Counted from the stretch's first letter, positions 32,387 through 44,176 are shown. The stretch is DNA of 64,000 bases from Tillandsia leiboldiana (GCA_029204045.2 CM055063.1:41697562-41761561); one strand, 5' to 3'. Program-made: numbers and translations. Notes: generated from the letters alone by a model not told the origin.

Positions 32387-32947
32387 TGTCACGCCCCGGG
32401 GTCGAAACTGCGACCCGGGCTCGCCAACAGATCCGGCACCTATGCCGAACTCCGCATAGGCGAAGCATCCTACCAGCAAGAAAAGTGCTACAGCTAACAG
32501 ATATCAGAGCTATAAATGAAAATCTGCTGTAAAACTGAAATCAATCACTGTACAACTAGAAATAATACAACAATGTCCATCTCCCAAAATGATAATCACA
32601 CAATATCCTCATATACAAAAATTAGAACTCAACAGGGAGGTATCTCCAATAAATACATCAGTGTACAGGCTCTCAATACATATCATGTCCTCACCACATT
32701 AGTCTCTCAAAAGAGAAAAATAAAATAGCTAATCTACTGAAGTCCTCCTCTGAAGTGGTACCGCTACTCTCCAACGACGGGTAGGGATCTAGCACGCGAC
32801 TCCCTCGCCTCGATCAACAACCACAGAATCAGCAACACCCGGTAAGACTCTGCAAAACAAAGGAGAGAAAAGAAAGGGAGGGGGAAAACCCCCAATGGGT
32901 GTGAGAACTACACCAAAAAGGGAGTTCTCAGTGGGTACCATCGCCAG
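32387..32947 (-). repeat. X-minus 5' LTR, U5-side segment
   Basis: Matches the reverse complement of 49311-49861. Interrupted at gccag (32943-32947) by Co-I. Contains a cctatgc/gcatagg hairpin near 32448-32470. Confidence 0.9.
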
Positions 32948-33463
32948 TGTTGGGTTATGTATAAATGGATCTAAATAGGGGAAAAAACACCTAGAGGGGG
33001 GTGAATAGGTGTAAACAATAAACACTCAAAAATCTTTGCGATATAAAACCCAATGCGGAAAAAAAAATAACACGCAGAGATTTTTACGTGGAAAACTCCA
33101 ATCCGGAGTACAAAACCACGGGACCGATAACACGGTGAAATCCACTAGAATTAACACACGTACAAGGTGATTTACTGTACACACTTACGACTCAACCTTT
33201 TCCATACGCTCCTAGTAGATCTTCTCCGCTCGCTCCGCAACGCTGCTCGAATCCACGATTAGCGTCCAACGCCGAATCCACGGCGTCCAACGTCGAGTCC
33301 ACGATGTCCGACCGAATCCACGGTCTTCACCCAGTAGCACGTCTCGAATCCACGAACGTACCTCGCTCCGAATCCACGAGAGCGGTTGCACCTTGAATCC
33401 ACAAGGCCACGCGAGTCCACGCGCCGATTTGGGATAAATTGTTGTTTTTTGGGTGGTGATGAT

Positions 33464-33468
33464 CCGCC
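33464..33468. repeat. Target-site duplication of the TRIM composite
   Basis: ccgcc here and at 35057-35061; the empty site (gatccgccgaat) is seen in the other Co-I LTR at about 44690-44701. Confidence 0.93.
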
Positions 33469-34185
33469 TGTAACGACCCGGCCCACTAGCAACAATAACT
33501 CGTTGGGCCCAAACCACAGCCCAAAATGCTTAAGCCCAGTTATTATTACTAGTATCCAAGTCTCATATAAACCCAATCACAAATCCATCCACATCCGATG
33601 TGGGACTATTGGGGGCGTCACAGACTCCCCCCCGTTTAGGCCTGACGTCCTCGTCAGCCCAAACACACACACACAAGCCCAAGATCACCAGGCGATGTGA
33701 GACTCGTCTCGCTAGCCCTGTCATCTAGACCCAGACTCAGTCGAGACTCGCCACACACTTCCGGCTGGTTATTGGCTCTGATACCAAATGTAACGACCCG
33801 GCCCACTAGCAATAATAACTCGTTGGGCCCAAACCACAGCCCAAAATGCTTAAGCCCAGTTATTATTACTAGTGTCCAAGTCTCATATAAACCCAATGAC
33901 AAATCCATCCACATCCGATGTGGGACTATTGGGGGCGTCACAGACTCCCCCAGTTTAGGGCTGACGTCCTCGTCAGCCCAAACACACACACACAAGCCCA
34001 AGATCACCAGGCGATGTGAGACTCGTCTCGCTAGCCCTGTCATCTAGACCCAGACTCAGCCGAGACTCGCCACACACTTCCGGCTGGTTATTGGCTCTGA
34101 TACCAAATGTAACGACCCGGCCCACTAGCAACAATAACTCGTTGGGCCCAAACCACAGCCCAAAATGCTTAAGCCCAGTTATTTT
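33469..34185 (-). mobile_element. TRIM array, reverse: LTR-internal-LTR-internal-partial LTR
   Basis: Two complete 154-bp LTRs (33469-33622, 33789-33942) and a truncated third (34108 to ~34184), separated by ~165-bp internal units. Each internal unit carries a reverse primer-binding site (ggctctgatacca at 33775-33787 and 34094-34106) and a purine tract. There is no coding sequence, as expected for a TRIM. Confidence 0.93.
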
Positions 34186-34583
34186 TATTTGGATCTTGCA
34201 TATGAGTTGAGATTTATTGCTGAGTGTTCCTGCATAAGTGTTGAGTTTCAGTTGATCTTGTCATTGCATCCCAGTGGGGATTTCCCGGCTTATTGCCGAT
34301 TACCCGGTCAGTGGACCGTGAGCTTGAGCATTTGCATATGATTCGCCCGCACCGTTGTACTTCACGAATATCAGCGGATTTGCTACCCGTAGCGATGTTC
34401 TTTACCGGTAAAGTGGTTAGCTGAGGCAACCCGTGACCCTAGTTTGGGGAATGTCAACCAGGTGGTGCCAAGAGGGCAGCCTCGCCTGAGGTCTTGTGAA
34501 GGCCAATATGGTAGCTTGTGATTGGGTCTTTGCGTTTTCATCTATTTGATGCATGAGTTGTTAAGTTGCTTTATATGATTCTA
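34186..34583. other. Unrecognised spacer in the TRIM composite
   Basis: About 400 bp not related to the TRIM and without a credible ORF. It contains ccggtaaagtggt and gacccgtg, faintly like the cggaaaagtggt...gacccgtgt block of the gypsy LTRs, so it may be a fragment of another LTR. Confidence 0.5.
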
Positions 34584-35056
34584 TGTGACGCCCCCAATAG
34601 TCCCACATCGGATGTGGATGGATTTGTGATTGGGTTTATATGAGACTTGGACACTAGTAATAATAACTGGGCTTAAGCATTTTGGGCTGTGGTTTGGGCC
34701 CAACGAGTTATTGTTGCTAGTGGGCCGGGTCGTTACATTTGGTATCAGAGCCAATAACCAGCCGGAAGTGTGTGGCGAGTCTCGGCTGTGTCTGGGTCTA
34801 GATGACAGGGCTAGCGAGACGAGTCTCACATCGCCTGGTGATCTTGGGCTTGTGTGTGTGTGTTTGGGCTGACGAGGACGTCAGGCCTAAACTGGGGGAG
34901 TCTGTGACGCCCCCAATAGTCCCACATCGGATGTGGATGGATTTGTCATTGGGTTTATATGAGACTTGGACACTAGTAATAATAACTGGGCTTAAGCATT
35001 TTGGGCTGTGGTTTGGGCCCAACGAGTTATTATTGCTAGTGGGCCGGGTCGTTACA
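34584..35056 (+). mobile_element. Complete TRIM, forward (473 bp)
   Basis: 154-bp LTRs at 34584-34737 and 34903-35056 (tgtgacgccccc ... ggtcgttaca), primer-binding site tggtatcagagcc at 34740-34752, purine tract actgggggagtc at 34891-34902. It is an inverted copy of the array at 33469-34185. Confidence 0.95.
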
Positions 35057-36507
35057 CCGCCGAACACTTAGATTAGAAATAGATCGGAAATACCATCTAA
35101 GTATTCATTAATTTGATTCTTCTCAAAATCTGAGTTTGGAAAACCTAAAATCAAATTAATAATATAGATGAAGAAACATAGGATTAAATCTATTGATTTC
35201 CTTTCTTCTCTATGGGTGGATTTTTCTATTTTTGACCGTATTTGGATTACCCTAAAAAATGAATCGTAGGGTCTATTTATAGGTTAGAAAACTTGTGGAA
35301 GAAGATAAGAATCAAAAACAAACCATTTCTGGAATTTTGCAGGACGACAGTCCGGACTTGAGTTGGCAGTCCGGACTGTCTCAGCGAAACAGACAATTTC
35401 CAGAAAAGACGACATTCGGGGTCCGGACTGAAATCCACGGTCCGGACTGTTCATGCTTTTCTTGCAAATTCCACGTTCGGGGTCCGGACTGAAATTCCCA
35501 GGGTCCGGACTGGAATTATGCACGAACTAACCTATGTTCGGGGTCCGGACTGTAAAGCCCGATCTGGACTCTGAACATATGGAATGTCCAGTTTTTGATT
35601 TTTATGCAATAAAAAATTCATCTAAGTGTTTCTACACTATAAGAAGTATTCGGATCATCAAACTTATTTAATTAAACGTACTTGATCCTTTTGAATTCTT
35701 CTTACTTTAGATTGAGGTATACGATCCAACTTTTTCATCTTCAATCTTCAAGACTAAACCGATTTCACGAAATACGCCAACTCAAATTCCGTAAAAATCT
35801 CCCTCTTTGGCGGTTTCGTGACAAAACACAAATCCACTAAAGAAAATTCAAAAAGATATTTTTGTTGATATCACCATACAACAAAAATTTACACTGAAGA
35901 TCCAAATAAAAATAAATACATGAGTTAAACTCCTAAAACAGCCTCTAGACTTAGACATCTGTAATCTCTGCAAAAGAATTCATTCTTGACACAAAAGATC
36001 GTTAGTAACCTCAAGAATTTTCAACAATCAAAACCAAACACAGAGATAGAGTTTATACTCATCATGACATTTGCAAATTCAGATATGTATGAAAATCATA
36101 ATAAAAAATTGACATATCTTCTAAGCAATACAAATCCAAATGTCATATAAAGGTTAGTCAACAAGCAACTTGTTAGTTATATTACATGCCCAAATAGTTA
36201 GTCGAATAGTTAGTTGAGGCATGCATCAAAACACATATAAAACCCAAAAGTTGAAGTTATACTTACCTTAGTTTCAGCATTGTTCTCACACAAGTATAGT
36301 CATGGTCAATCACAGAGCATTGTGCATTGTTCAAAGTTCTCCTAAACTCACAAAGTTCTCCTAAACTCTCTCCCCCTTTTTGTCACAAAACTTAGACAAA
36401 ATTACAAAAGAAGGAAGAGTTAAAAGTTCAGAAAATGTGAAAACTAAATCTAAAACCTGCACAAAAAGATTAAAAATCTGCACAAGAACAAAGAAATCAG
36501 ACAACAT

Positions 36508-37449
36508 TTAGTTATCTGAGTCTGAATTATCTGAGGCGCTATATCCCAGTTTGTTCAAAATTCCTTTAAGCATTCCCGAAATCTTAGAACATTCCTGTTT
36601 CATCTTATATATGTCCGTGGACATCTGTCTTAGTTCCATAGCCAGTTTATCTTGTTCTTGATTGATGGAAGACAGTAAGTTAGCTTTTTGGTCGGTACTT
36701 CTGGAGGTTGAAGAACGTTGTGTGACAGCTGACGGTGCAGTTTCACCTTCATTCCAAGGAGATCTTCTTGGCAGAGAATGTGAAGTGTCACGAGGTTGAT
36801 TGATTTGAATTCCATTGTCTCGCGAATTCTTTTTCCTTGTGTACTGCTTGATTGTTGAGGAAGACTTCATCATCTTCTTGTTCTTTAGGTAAAACTTATA
36901 TGTGTCATCAATACCTTGTTGTACTTCATGAAGAAATGTGTCCCAATCTTCTTCGTCTTCTGATTCAGTTTCAATTCGATGGATATTCTTTGTGTCCTCT
37001 TGGCATGGTTCAGCTTGTTCCTTTTGTGCTGTGACATTGACATCCCTTTTGTCAATGCATTTCCGGTTTTCAAAATCCTTTATCCTTGTTGAGCTTATAA
37101 AGTCTTGGCTTGCCAGTGGTTCTTCAATTGAGATACCCCGAGCGCTTCCTCGTTTCCTTGCAACATTCTTTCTCTTGGTTTTAGGTGGAGTTGCTTCCAT
37201 CGGTGCTTTCCCTTTCTCAGCGGCAGTAGGTGGAGTTTTTGCCTTGGACGTTTCAGCTGGGGCTTTCCCTTTTGAAGCAGTAGGAACTGTCGCTTCAACC
37301 ACCAACTCATCCCAGTCGATTGATTCAGTTTCTGATTCCGTCTCGGAGTCATCTTGAGTTTTCTTTGCCTTCTTAGCCCTCTTAGGCTTGGTCATTGCTT
37401 TTGCGTGAACCATGGCAGAAAGAAGAAATATTATCCAAGTGATTACCAT
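36508..37449 (-). CDS. Co-I accessory ORF between pol and 3' LTR (313 aa)
   Basis: Intact frame in an otherwise mutated element. The first ATG gives a hydrophobic start (ITWIIFLLSAMV, then HAKA) that resembles a signal peptide. A second ATG 13 codons in would give a soluble protein beginning MVHAKAMTKPKRAKK. Next come a basic KPKRAKKAKK stretch, an acidic Ser/Glu block, repeated KGKAP segments, an acidic middle and a C-terminal coiled-coil-like region (residues ~255-300, SSINQEQDKLAMELRQMS). No transmembrane segment follows. The position matches the env-like/extra ORF of SIRE/Maximus elements; I cannot assign a function. Confidence 0.7.
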   Translation of the reverse strand: MVITWIIFLLSAMVHAKAMTKPKRAKKAKKTQDDSETESETESIDWDELVVEATVPTASKGKAPAETSKAKTPPTAAEKGKAPMEATPPKTKRKNVARKRGSARGISIEEPLASQDFISSTRIKDFENRKCIDKRDVNVTAQKEQAEPCQEDTKNIHRIETESEDEEDWDTFLHEVQQGIDDTYKFYLKNKKMMKSSSTIKQYTRKKNSRDNGIQINQPRDTSHSLPRRSPWNEGETAPSAVTQRSSTSRSTDQKANLLSSINQEQDKLAMELRQMSTDIYKMKQECSKISGMLKGILNKLGYSASDNSDSDN

Positions 37450-37477
37450 TTCTACAGTTCGTTGGTAGAGACAAGTC

Positions 37478-37861
37478 CTGTGAACAACAACTCAAGAATA
37501 CGACAAAAATTGTTTATTTTCAAAAATTTGAAAAATTGCACCTAAACAGTCATTATCATGTAGAGAGACTAGGAATCAAATTAGTTTTGCAAAAAGAATT
37601 TTAAAAATAGATCAATTCCATGATTTTCGAAAATTCCTATTATATTCCCTAAAATCGAATTTTTAGAAATCGAAGCCTAAAAATCTGTTAATCAAGAGAA
37701 AACCTAGCATATAATCAAAACTAATGTTCCCAGAGTTCCTATTTCAAAAGAAGTTTGATCAAAAACAAATCACAAACGAAAAAGATATGAGATTTGCATC
37801 ACGTTTTGAGAAAAATATAGAAAAACTGTGAAAAACCGAGATTTTGATCAAGAAAACTCAC
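37478..37861 (-). other. Candidate 5'-leader intron of the accessory ORF
   Basis: On the minus strand a perfect GTGAGT donor begins at 37861 and an acceptor ttgttgttcacag ends at 37478, 29 bases before the first ATG. The 384 bp between are clearly AT-richer than the flanks, as in plant introns. The upstream part (37862-37990) reads like a pyrimidine-rich 5' leader. No transcript evidence. Confidence 0.45.
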
Positions 37862-37989
37862 TTGGATTTGGAGAAAACGAGTTGGGAAGGCTCCAAAGTA
37901 CTTGAATTCTAGAGAGAGAAGCTCTGGAGACTTTTGAACAAAAGATTGTAGTAAAAGAAATCAAATCCCTTTTGTTCTTAATAAAACCC

Positions 37990-38100
37990 TAGCCGCGGTC
38001 CGGACTGCCCGAAGAATGTAGTCCGGATCGACTACCCGCAGGATTTTCCTGCGTTCGGGGTCCGGATCGGCTTGTCCAGTCCGGACCGGCTCCAAACTTT
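37990..38100 (-). promoter_or_regulatory. GTCCGGAC boxes upstream of the accessory ORF
   Basis: Two gtccggac palindromes and two gtccggat variants in ~100 bp, the same box that is clustered in the LTRs of this family. A gggttttattaagaac stretch lies just downstream. 38100-39022 has no ORF or recognisable signal. Confidence 0.45.
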
Positions 38101-39022
38101 TTCTTCAGAAAAATTCAAAAAAATTCCAGAGAATCTAGAAAAAGTATGTAAGCACTTTTGTGTATCAACTTTAGATAAAAATCATCGTTTCATATAACAA
38201 GAAATAGATTATGCAAAATCTATCAATAATATCCAAATAAAGAAACGAAAATTTATAAAAATTAAATCCCTTAAAGTTGAATAATTTCAATCACATCTAA
38301 CATGATCTTATGCGTAATGCCTTTATCAAATCATCAATTTGGTAAAGAAAATGAAATACCAAGATCAATAGATGTTTGAAATCCCAAATATATTAGATAA
38401 TGTATCTGGACAATTTGTTGAAGAGAGTGGCTCTTTGAGCATCTTTTATTAAAATCCCACCTTATACCAACCTTGAAATTTGACAAAGTCAAGAATTTCA
38501 ACATGCATTTTATTTAACTATCTTGAAAACCCATGCTTGGTATACGTGTGGTAGCTACACACAGTACTCGGACGACCGAGGTGGTAGCTCTTTTCTCCAT
38601 GTGGTGGTAGTTTTCACACTCCTCATTGGGATGTAACTCTTTCCACATCTTTTGAGCATAACACTTTTTCTTTGACTCCCCCTCAATTGGCTATCAATTA
38701 TTTAACATATAAAGTATTCAACCAAACATTGATCTCGATTTCATACTCGACTAAATAGTCAAATAAGATAAAAACTATACCAAGAGATCATTGAGAGAGA
38801 AATTGACTTTGATCACTTTAAGAAATGACTTAATTGATATAAATGATCATTGCATCAACTGAAATATTATGATATCTAATGCATAATAAATTTCTAAACA
38901 TATAAAAGGATGCAGTTAAAGTCAATATAACTAATGCTCAATTAATGTTCTATGTACAAGCATAGGTAAAGAACAAAAACACAAAAACAAAACCTAACCT
39001 AAGGATTGGTTTCAAAAAAAAA

Positions 39023-40522
39023 TTATTTCAAGAAAAGCATTCCAATTGCCTTACGCAAATGAATAAAACGTTTTTGATCCAAAGGTTTTGTTAAAATGTC
39101 AGCTAATTGATCCTCAGTTGGAATGTAGGAAAGTTGAAGAATATTTGATTCAACTAGCTCTCTAAGAAAATGATATCTAAGTTCAATGTGTTTTGTTCTT
39201 CAGTGCAACACAGGGTTTTTTGAAATGTTTATAGCACTAGTGTTGTCACATAAAATTGTTACCGAAGTTGCTGAAATTCGGAAGTCGCTCAACACGCTTT
39301 TCATCCAAATAAGTTGGGTTGAACAACTACCCGCTGAGATATATTCCGCTTCGGCAGTCGAGAGTGCAATGCAGTTCTGTTTTTTACTATGCCATGCAAC
39401 AAGACAATGGCCAAGATAGAAACATGCACCACTCGTACTTTTCCGATCATCCACTGATCCTGCCCAATCGGCATCTGAATATCCTATAATGTCAAGACTT
39501 GTTCCCATAGGATACCAAATTCCGAAGTTTACAGTTCCTTTGACGTACCGGATGATCCGTTTCACCGCTTTCAGGTGATCCTCCTTTGGTGCTGATTGAT
39601 ATCTCGCACAGATCCCAACACTAAAGGATATGTCCGGGCGACTAGCTGTGAGGTAGAGTAGACTTCCAATCATACTTCGATAGAGTTTCTCGTCTACACT
39701 ATCACTAAGAGATTCGCTTCCTAATCCCTTATTGCTAGTTCCCATAGGAGTCAGAAAATCTTTAGAATCTTCTAATCCGAATTTCTTTACCGACTCCTTT
39801 GCATACTTGGATTGACACAGATGGATGCCTTCATCATTTTGTTTCACTTGCAATCCAAGAAAGTATGTCAGTTCGCCCATCATAGACATCTCAAATTCGC
39901 TTTCCATGGTTTCTGCGAATTTAGAAGCATCATTATCCTTTGTTGCTCCAAATACAATGTCATCGACATAGATTTGTGCAACAATGAAGTTATCCTGATA
40001 ATGCTTCACAAAGAGAGTCCGGTCTGCTCCCCCTCGAGTATAGCCCTTTTCCAAAAGGTGCTTTGTCAACCTTTCGTACCACGCTCGCGGTGCTTGTTTT
40101 AAACCGTAAAGAGCCTTTTTCAAACGAAAAACATGATTAGGTTGTTTATGGTCTACAAAACCTTTCGGTTGAGCCACATAAACTTCCTCGTTTAAGTACC
40201 CATTTAAAAACGTGCTCTTAACGTCCATTTGAAAGAGTTTTATTTTAAAGTGACAAGCAATAGCGAATAAGATACGAATGGACTCGAGTCTAGCTACTGG
40301 GGCGAAAGTTTCATCAAAGTCTATACCTTCTATTTGAGAGTAGCCTTGAGCAACTAGACGTGCTTTGTTCCTGATGATGGTACCATCCTCATTTTTCTTA
40401 TTCTTGAAAATCCATTTAGTACCAATCACGTTGTGTTGCATCGGAGGCTTCGTTAATTCCCAGACTTTGTTTCGCTCGAACTGATGGAGCTCTTCCTGCA
40501 TTGCTTCAATCCAGTAGTCATC
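39023..40522 (-). pseudogene. Co-I reverse transcriptase and RNase H
   Basis: Starts after an in-frame TAG at 40523-40525 (probably CAG originally). RT blocks: GTKWIFKNKKNEDG, ARLVAQGYSQ, FLNGYLNEEVYV and catalytic YVDDIVFG; RNase H: GYSDADWAG, STSGACFYLG, ALSTAEAEYI and LCDNTSAI. A TGA at 39200-39202 ends the frame. The family ending (RTKHIELRYHFLREL ... LTKPLDQKRF) continues in the same frame to a TAA at 39023-39025. The catalytic aspartates are intact. Confidence 0.92.
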
Positions 40523-40525
40523 CTA

Positions 40526-41840
40526 AAGAGCTTCATTGACATTCTTTGGTTCGATTAAGGAAATGTAACAAGCGAATCCACAAACCAACTGTCTCCGAGT
40601 CCTGACTCCTTCATAAGGGTCTCCAATAATGTTCATTTCTGGATGATCCTTGGAGATTCTTAACGTTTGAGGTAACGGAGTCCTCGGGGAAACATGTGAT
40701 GAATCCTGCATGTCAGATAAACTAGAAGAGCCATTAGATGCATCATTAATATTGGAAGTATTATCATGAGAAGATGCATTTACAGGAGTATCATCATCAA
40801 TAGAGACATCAGGGGTAGATTTTTCAGACGCAGAGTGAAAAGCTTCATCTACTTTAACATTTATAGATTCTACAATCGTTTTAGATTCCAAGTTAAATAC
40901 CCGATATGCTCTACTATTTGTAGAATAACCCAAGAAAATCCCTTCGTCACTTCGAGAGTCAAATTTACCAAGATTTTCGCGGTCACGTAAAATGTAACAC
41001 CGACTCCCAAAGATACGAAAATATTTGATGTTTGGTTTTCTACAGAACCATAGTTCATATGGTGTATTTAAGGTTCCCGGGCGCAAATACACTCGATTAA
41101 TTACATAGACGGCGGTGTTCACTGCTTCAGCCCTAAAATATAGCGGTAAATTCCGGCTATGAAGCATAACACGTGCCATCTCTTGAACAACCCTGTTTTT
41201 GCGCTCGACTACACCATTCTGTTGAGGTGTATAGGGTGCTGAGAATTCATATTTAATGCCGTTGGAAGTGCAAAAATCAATGAATTTAGAATTTATGAAT
41301 TCTCCACCTCTATCACTTCTAACACGAATGATCTTTTCATTCTTTTCAATCATAATACGATGGCAAATCTCGTGAAAAGAATCAAAAGTATCAGCTTTCT
41401 CTTTTAAAAATGCTACCCATGAGTATCTAGAGAAATCATCAACCAGTAAGAAAATATACCATTTACCTCCCAAGGATGGTTGACGTGTCGGCCCCATCAG
41501 ATCCATATGCAATAATTCTAAGGGCCGTTCGGTACCAACATGGTTCAAGTTCTTGTGTGCAGTCCTGGATTATTTTCCCTTTTGACAACCACCACACACA
41601 ATGTTTTGTTTAAGTGAAAGTTTTGGAACCCCCTAGACCACGTCTTTGTTTGAAATTCTAGCAAGTTCCTTAAAATTTATGTGACCTAGCCTTTCATGCC
41701 AAAGTGTTTCATTATTCAAAGAGGCTAAGTTACAGTTTTCAGAAATTTTATTGGGAACAACATAACAATTGTTTTCAGATCTAACTCCCTTTAAAAAAAA
41801 ACATGGTCCTTATCAGTTACAACACATTCAACAGATGAAA
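40526..41840 (-). pseudogene. Co-I integrase
   Basis: Catalytic core with D in LLHMDLMGP, D in VRSDRGGEF and E in PQQNGVVERKNR, followed by GTLNTPYELWF and FLGYSTNSRAYRVFN, then a low-complexity Ser/Asn/Asp linker to RT. A TAA at 41570-41572 (CAA-to-TAA type) interrupts the stretch joining the zinc domain to the core. Upstream the frame is shifted relative to the protease part near 41840. Confidence 0.9.
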
Positions 41841-43616
41841 AATTAACTGAAAACCATTGTCACAAAGTTGACTGATACTTATGAGGTTAGTCTTAAGGCC
41901 ATCAACAAATAACACATTATTCAGAATCGGGCCATCTGGAATAGCAACTGTTCCTTTTCCAACAATTTTGGAAGACTGGCCATCTCCGATAACTACAAGT
42001 CCTCCGGAGATTTTCTCAAAATTTTGAAAACAGTTTTTGTCACCGGTCATGTGACGGGAACAACCGCTATCCAGATACCAAGACGAATTATCATATGCAT
42101 GCAAGGAAATATTAGTAACAAGACAAGGGAAGATTTCACCTTTGCGTACCCAAACCTTTCGAGTTTTGGTGTACGTCGGAAATGATTGTGAAGTTGATAC
42201 CTTTCGTGAAAGCGTCTTGTTTGATCCATCGCTTTTCCTTGACGTCGTCGTCTTGTTTGATGAACTACCGAGGCTCTTTTCCTTCGAATAATTTGCATTT
42301 GATTTCCGAGGAATCAACCTTTTGGTAGTCGTTGCAAGAAGTGCTTGAGTTGAGCGTTTGGCTCCCATCTTGCAATTTCTCCTTATGTGCCCTGCAATAC
42401 CACAACGAAAACATACCTTGGTGCTTGACGATCCCGAAGAGGGTGAAGTAGGTTTGTTGTCGTCGTTTGCCGTCAATTCCGGTGTCGGAGGAGGAGATAC
42501 CGACTGGGGCACAAAGACTGTCCCACTCGAACTAGGAATGTCTCCAGTTTGAGTGTATCCGAGGCCGAATTTATTTGTTTGACCAAGACCAAGAATCCTA
42601 TCCAACTTACTCCTTCCAGAAGAAAATTGCTTTAAATCATCTTTGAGTTGGAAAATGGTCTCTGTCATTTCCAATTTTTCCTGTCGAGCCTCGCCGTAGA
42701 GCTTCAAGAAGTAGTTCGCTTTGTTCACCATATCTACATAATTCTTCTCGAATTGCTCATTGGACTCTTGAAGGGAAACATTTATTTTAATCAGATTATC
42801 CCTTTCCACTTCAAGAGCGTTTGAGAGAGAAGATGCCCTTTTTGCTTCTTCTTCAAGATCCTGCAATCTCCCTCTCAAACTCTTGTTTTGCTTTGCCAGT
42901 TTCTTTGAATCCCTCAAAAGCTTATGGCAGGCAAGAGCAAAATCTTCACCTTCAGAATTATCCGATTCATCGTCCGTTGCTGTCTTTTCAACAGTGGAGT
43001 TGGACATTGACTCGGATGTACTAGCCATTAAGCACATGAAGGGTGAAGATGTGGACGCGTGGAATGCCGTTGCGTTATTCTCTTCATCACTGGAAGATGA
43101 CTCATTTGACGTTGAGGTGTCATCCCAAGTGACGGCTTGCTTCGCCTTCTTCTTGGACGGATTCTTATTTGGACACTCTGTTGAGATATGGCCGTATCCT
43201 CGGCACTTAAAGCACTGGACTTGTCCTTCTGAGCTTTTCTTATCTTTTGAAAAACTCTCTTGCTTTCTTGACTTTTGGCTTGAAAAACCTTTGCCTTTCT
43301 TCCACTTTCCGGAGGATGAGGTTTTACTTGAATTACCCCTTCGAAAGTTTCGGCGAAAATTTCTTGTCAAGAGAGCAAGCTGTTTCTCAAAGTCCTCCAT
43401 AGATAGGTTCTCGTCATCGTCTGAGGAGGATGAATCCGCGTCTTCTTCTTTCGTTGTTTTCAATGCTAAATCTGAAGACTTAGAAGAGGATGCCTTTCCA
43501 GAAGAATAGTTAGTAGGAAAAGTCATTTCATATGTTTGAAGTGAACCAACTAATTCTTCTACACGCATTTCGTCCGGGTGTTTAATTGTTTCAATGGCTG
43601 CGACCTTTGGGCGAAA
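41817..43616 (-). pseudogene. Co-I gag C-terminal half and protease
   Basis: 583-codon frame after a TGA at 43617-43619 (CGA-to-TGA type). MRVEELVGSLQTYEM is the end of the capsid-like domain; lysine/serine-rich linkers follow, then zinc knuckles CFKCRGYGHISTEC and, after a long linker with a coiled-coil stretch (ALEVERDNLIKIN), CFRCGIAGHIRRNC. Protease motif WYLDSGCSRHMTG is near the end. Two widely spaced knuckles and the long linker fit SIRE-like Gag. Confidence 0.9.
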
Positions 43617-43645
43617 TCATTCAGGAAGAGTTCTTAATATCTTTC

Positions 43646-44143
43646 TTACAACTTTAAATTCTGGAATCTTCTCTCCCAAGTTAGCACATAGTTTACGATG
43701 TCTTGCAATCGTGTGTAATAGTATGTGAAAGATTCATTTTCTGCCATGAAAATGGAGTCAAACTTGCTCGTAAGCATTTGCAGTTTTTGAATCTTCACAA
43801 GGTTAGTTCCCTCATGTGTAACTTGAAGAACATCCCAGATTTCTTTCGCAGACTCACATGCCGAGACGCGAGAGAACTCAGTTTGAGACAAAGCATTAAA
43901 TAGAGCATTAATCCCTTTGCCATTGTAAGAAGAAGAATCTACCTCTTCCTTGGTCCATTTCGACCTAGGTTTGATGGTGCGAACATCAGCAATAATTTCA
44001 GTTGGATTAGACCATCCTAATTCAATTGATTGCCACACCCGTTCGTCGATGGAAATTAAAAAGGCTTTCATCCGTAGTTTCCAGTACGCATAATTTGTTC
44101 CATCGAAGAACGGAGGTCTGTTGATGTTTCCACCTTCAACCAT
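43646..44143 (-). pseudogene. Co-I gag N-terminus
   Basis: The ATG at 44143 gives MVEGGNINRPPFFDGTNYAY, the usual start of SIRE-type copia Gag, followed by the WKLRMKAFL / VWQSIELGW / ALFNALSQTEF capsid fold. A frameshift near 43690 ends the frame; the correct frame (LGEKIPEFKVV) continues to the TGA at 43617. Confidence 0.9.
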
Positions 44144-44162
44144 TGTTTACAACCCTATTCTC

Positions 44163-44175
44163 GCTCTGATACCAC
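44163..44175 (-). other. Co-I primer-binding site
   Basis: gctctgataccac, reverse complement of gtggtatcagagc, one base from the 5' LTR. Confidence 0.88.
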
Positions 44176-44176
44176 T

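Larger units (their letters stand above)
32948..35796 (-). repeat. Co-I 3' LTR with nested TRIM composite
   Basis: 2849 bp in total; removing the 1588-bp insert and its 5-bp duplication leaves exactly 1256 bp, the length of the other LTR. The terminal tgttac has become tttac at 35791-35796. Confidence 0.94.

Noticed and set aside
32948..35796. Co-I LTRs of different lengths as evidence for two elements
   Set aside because: Subtracting the TRIM composite and its duplication gives 1256 bp, equal to the other LTR.
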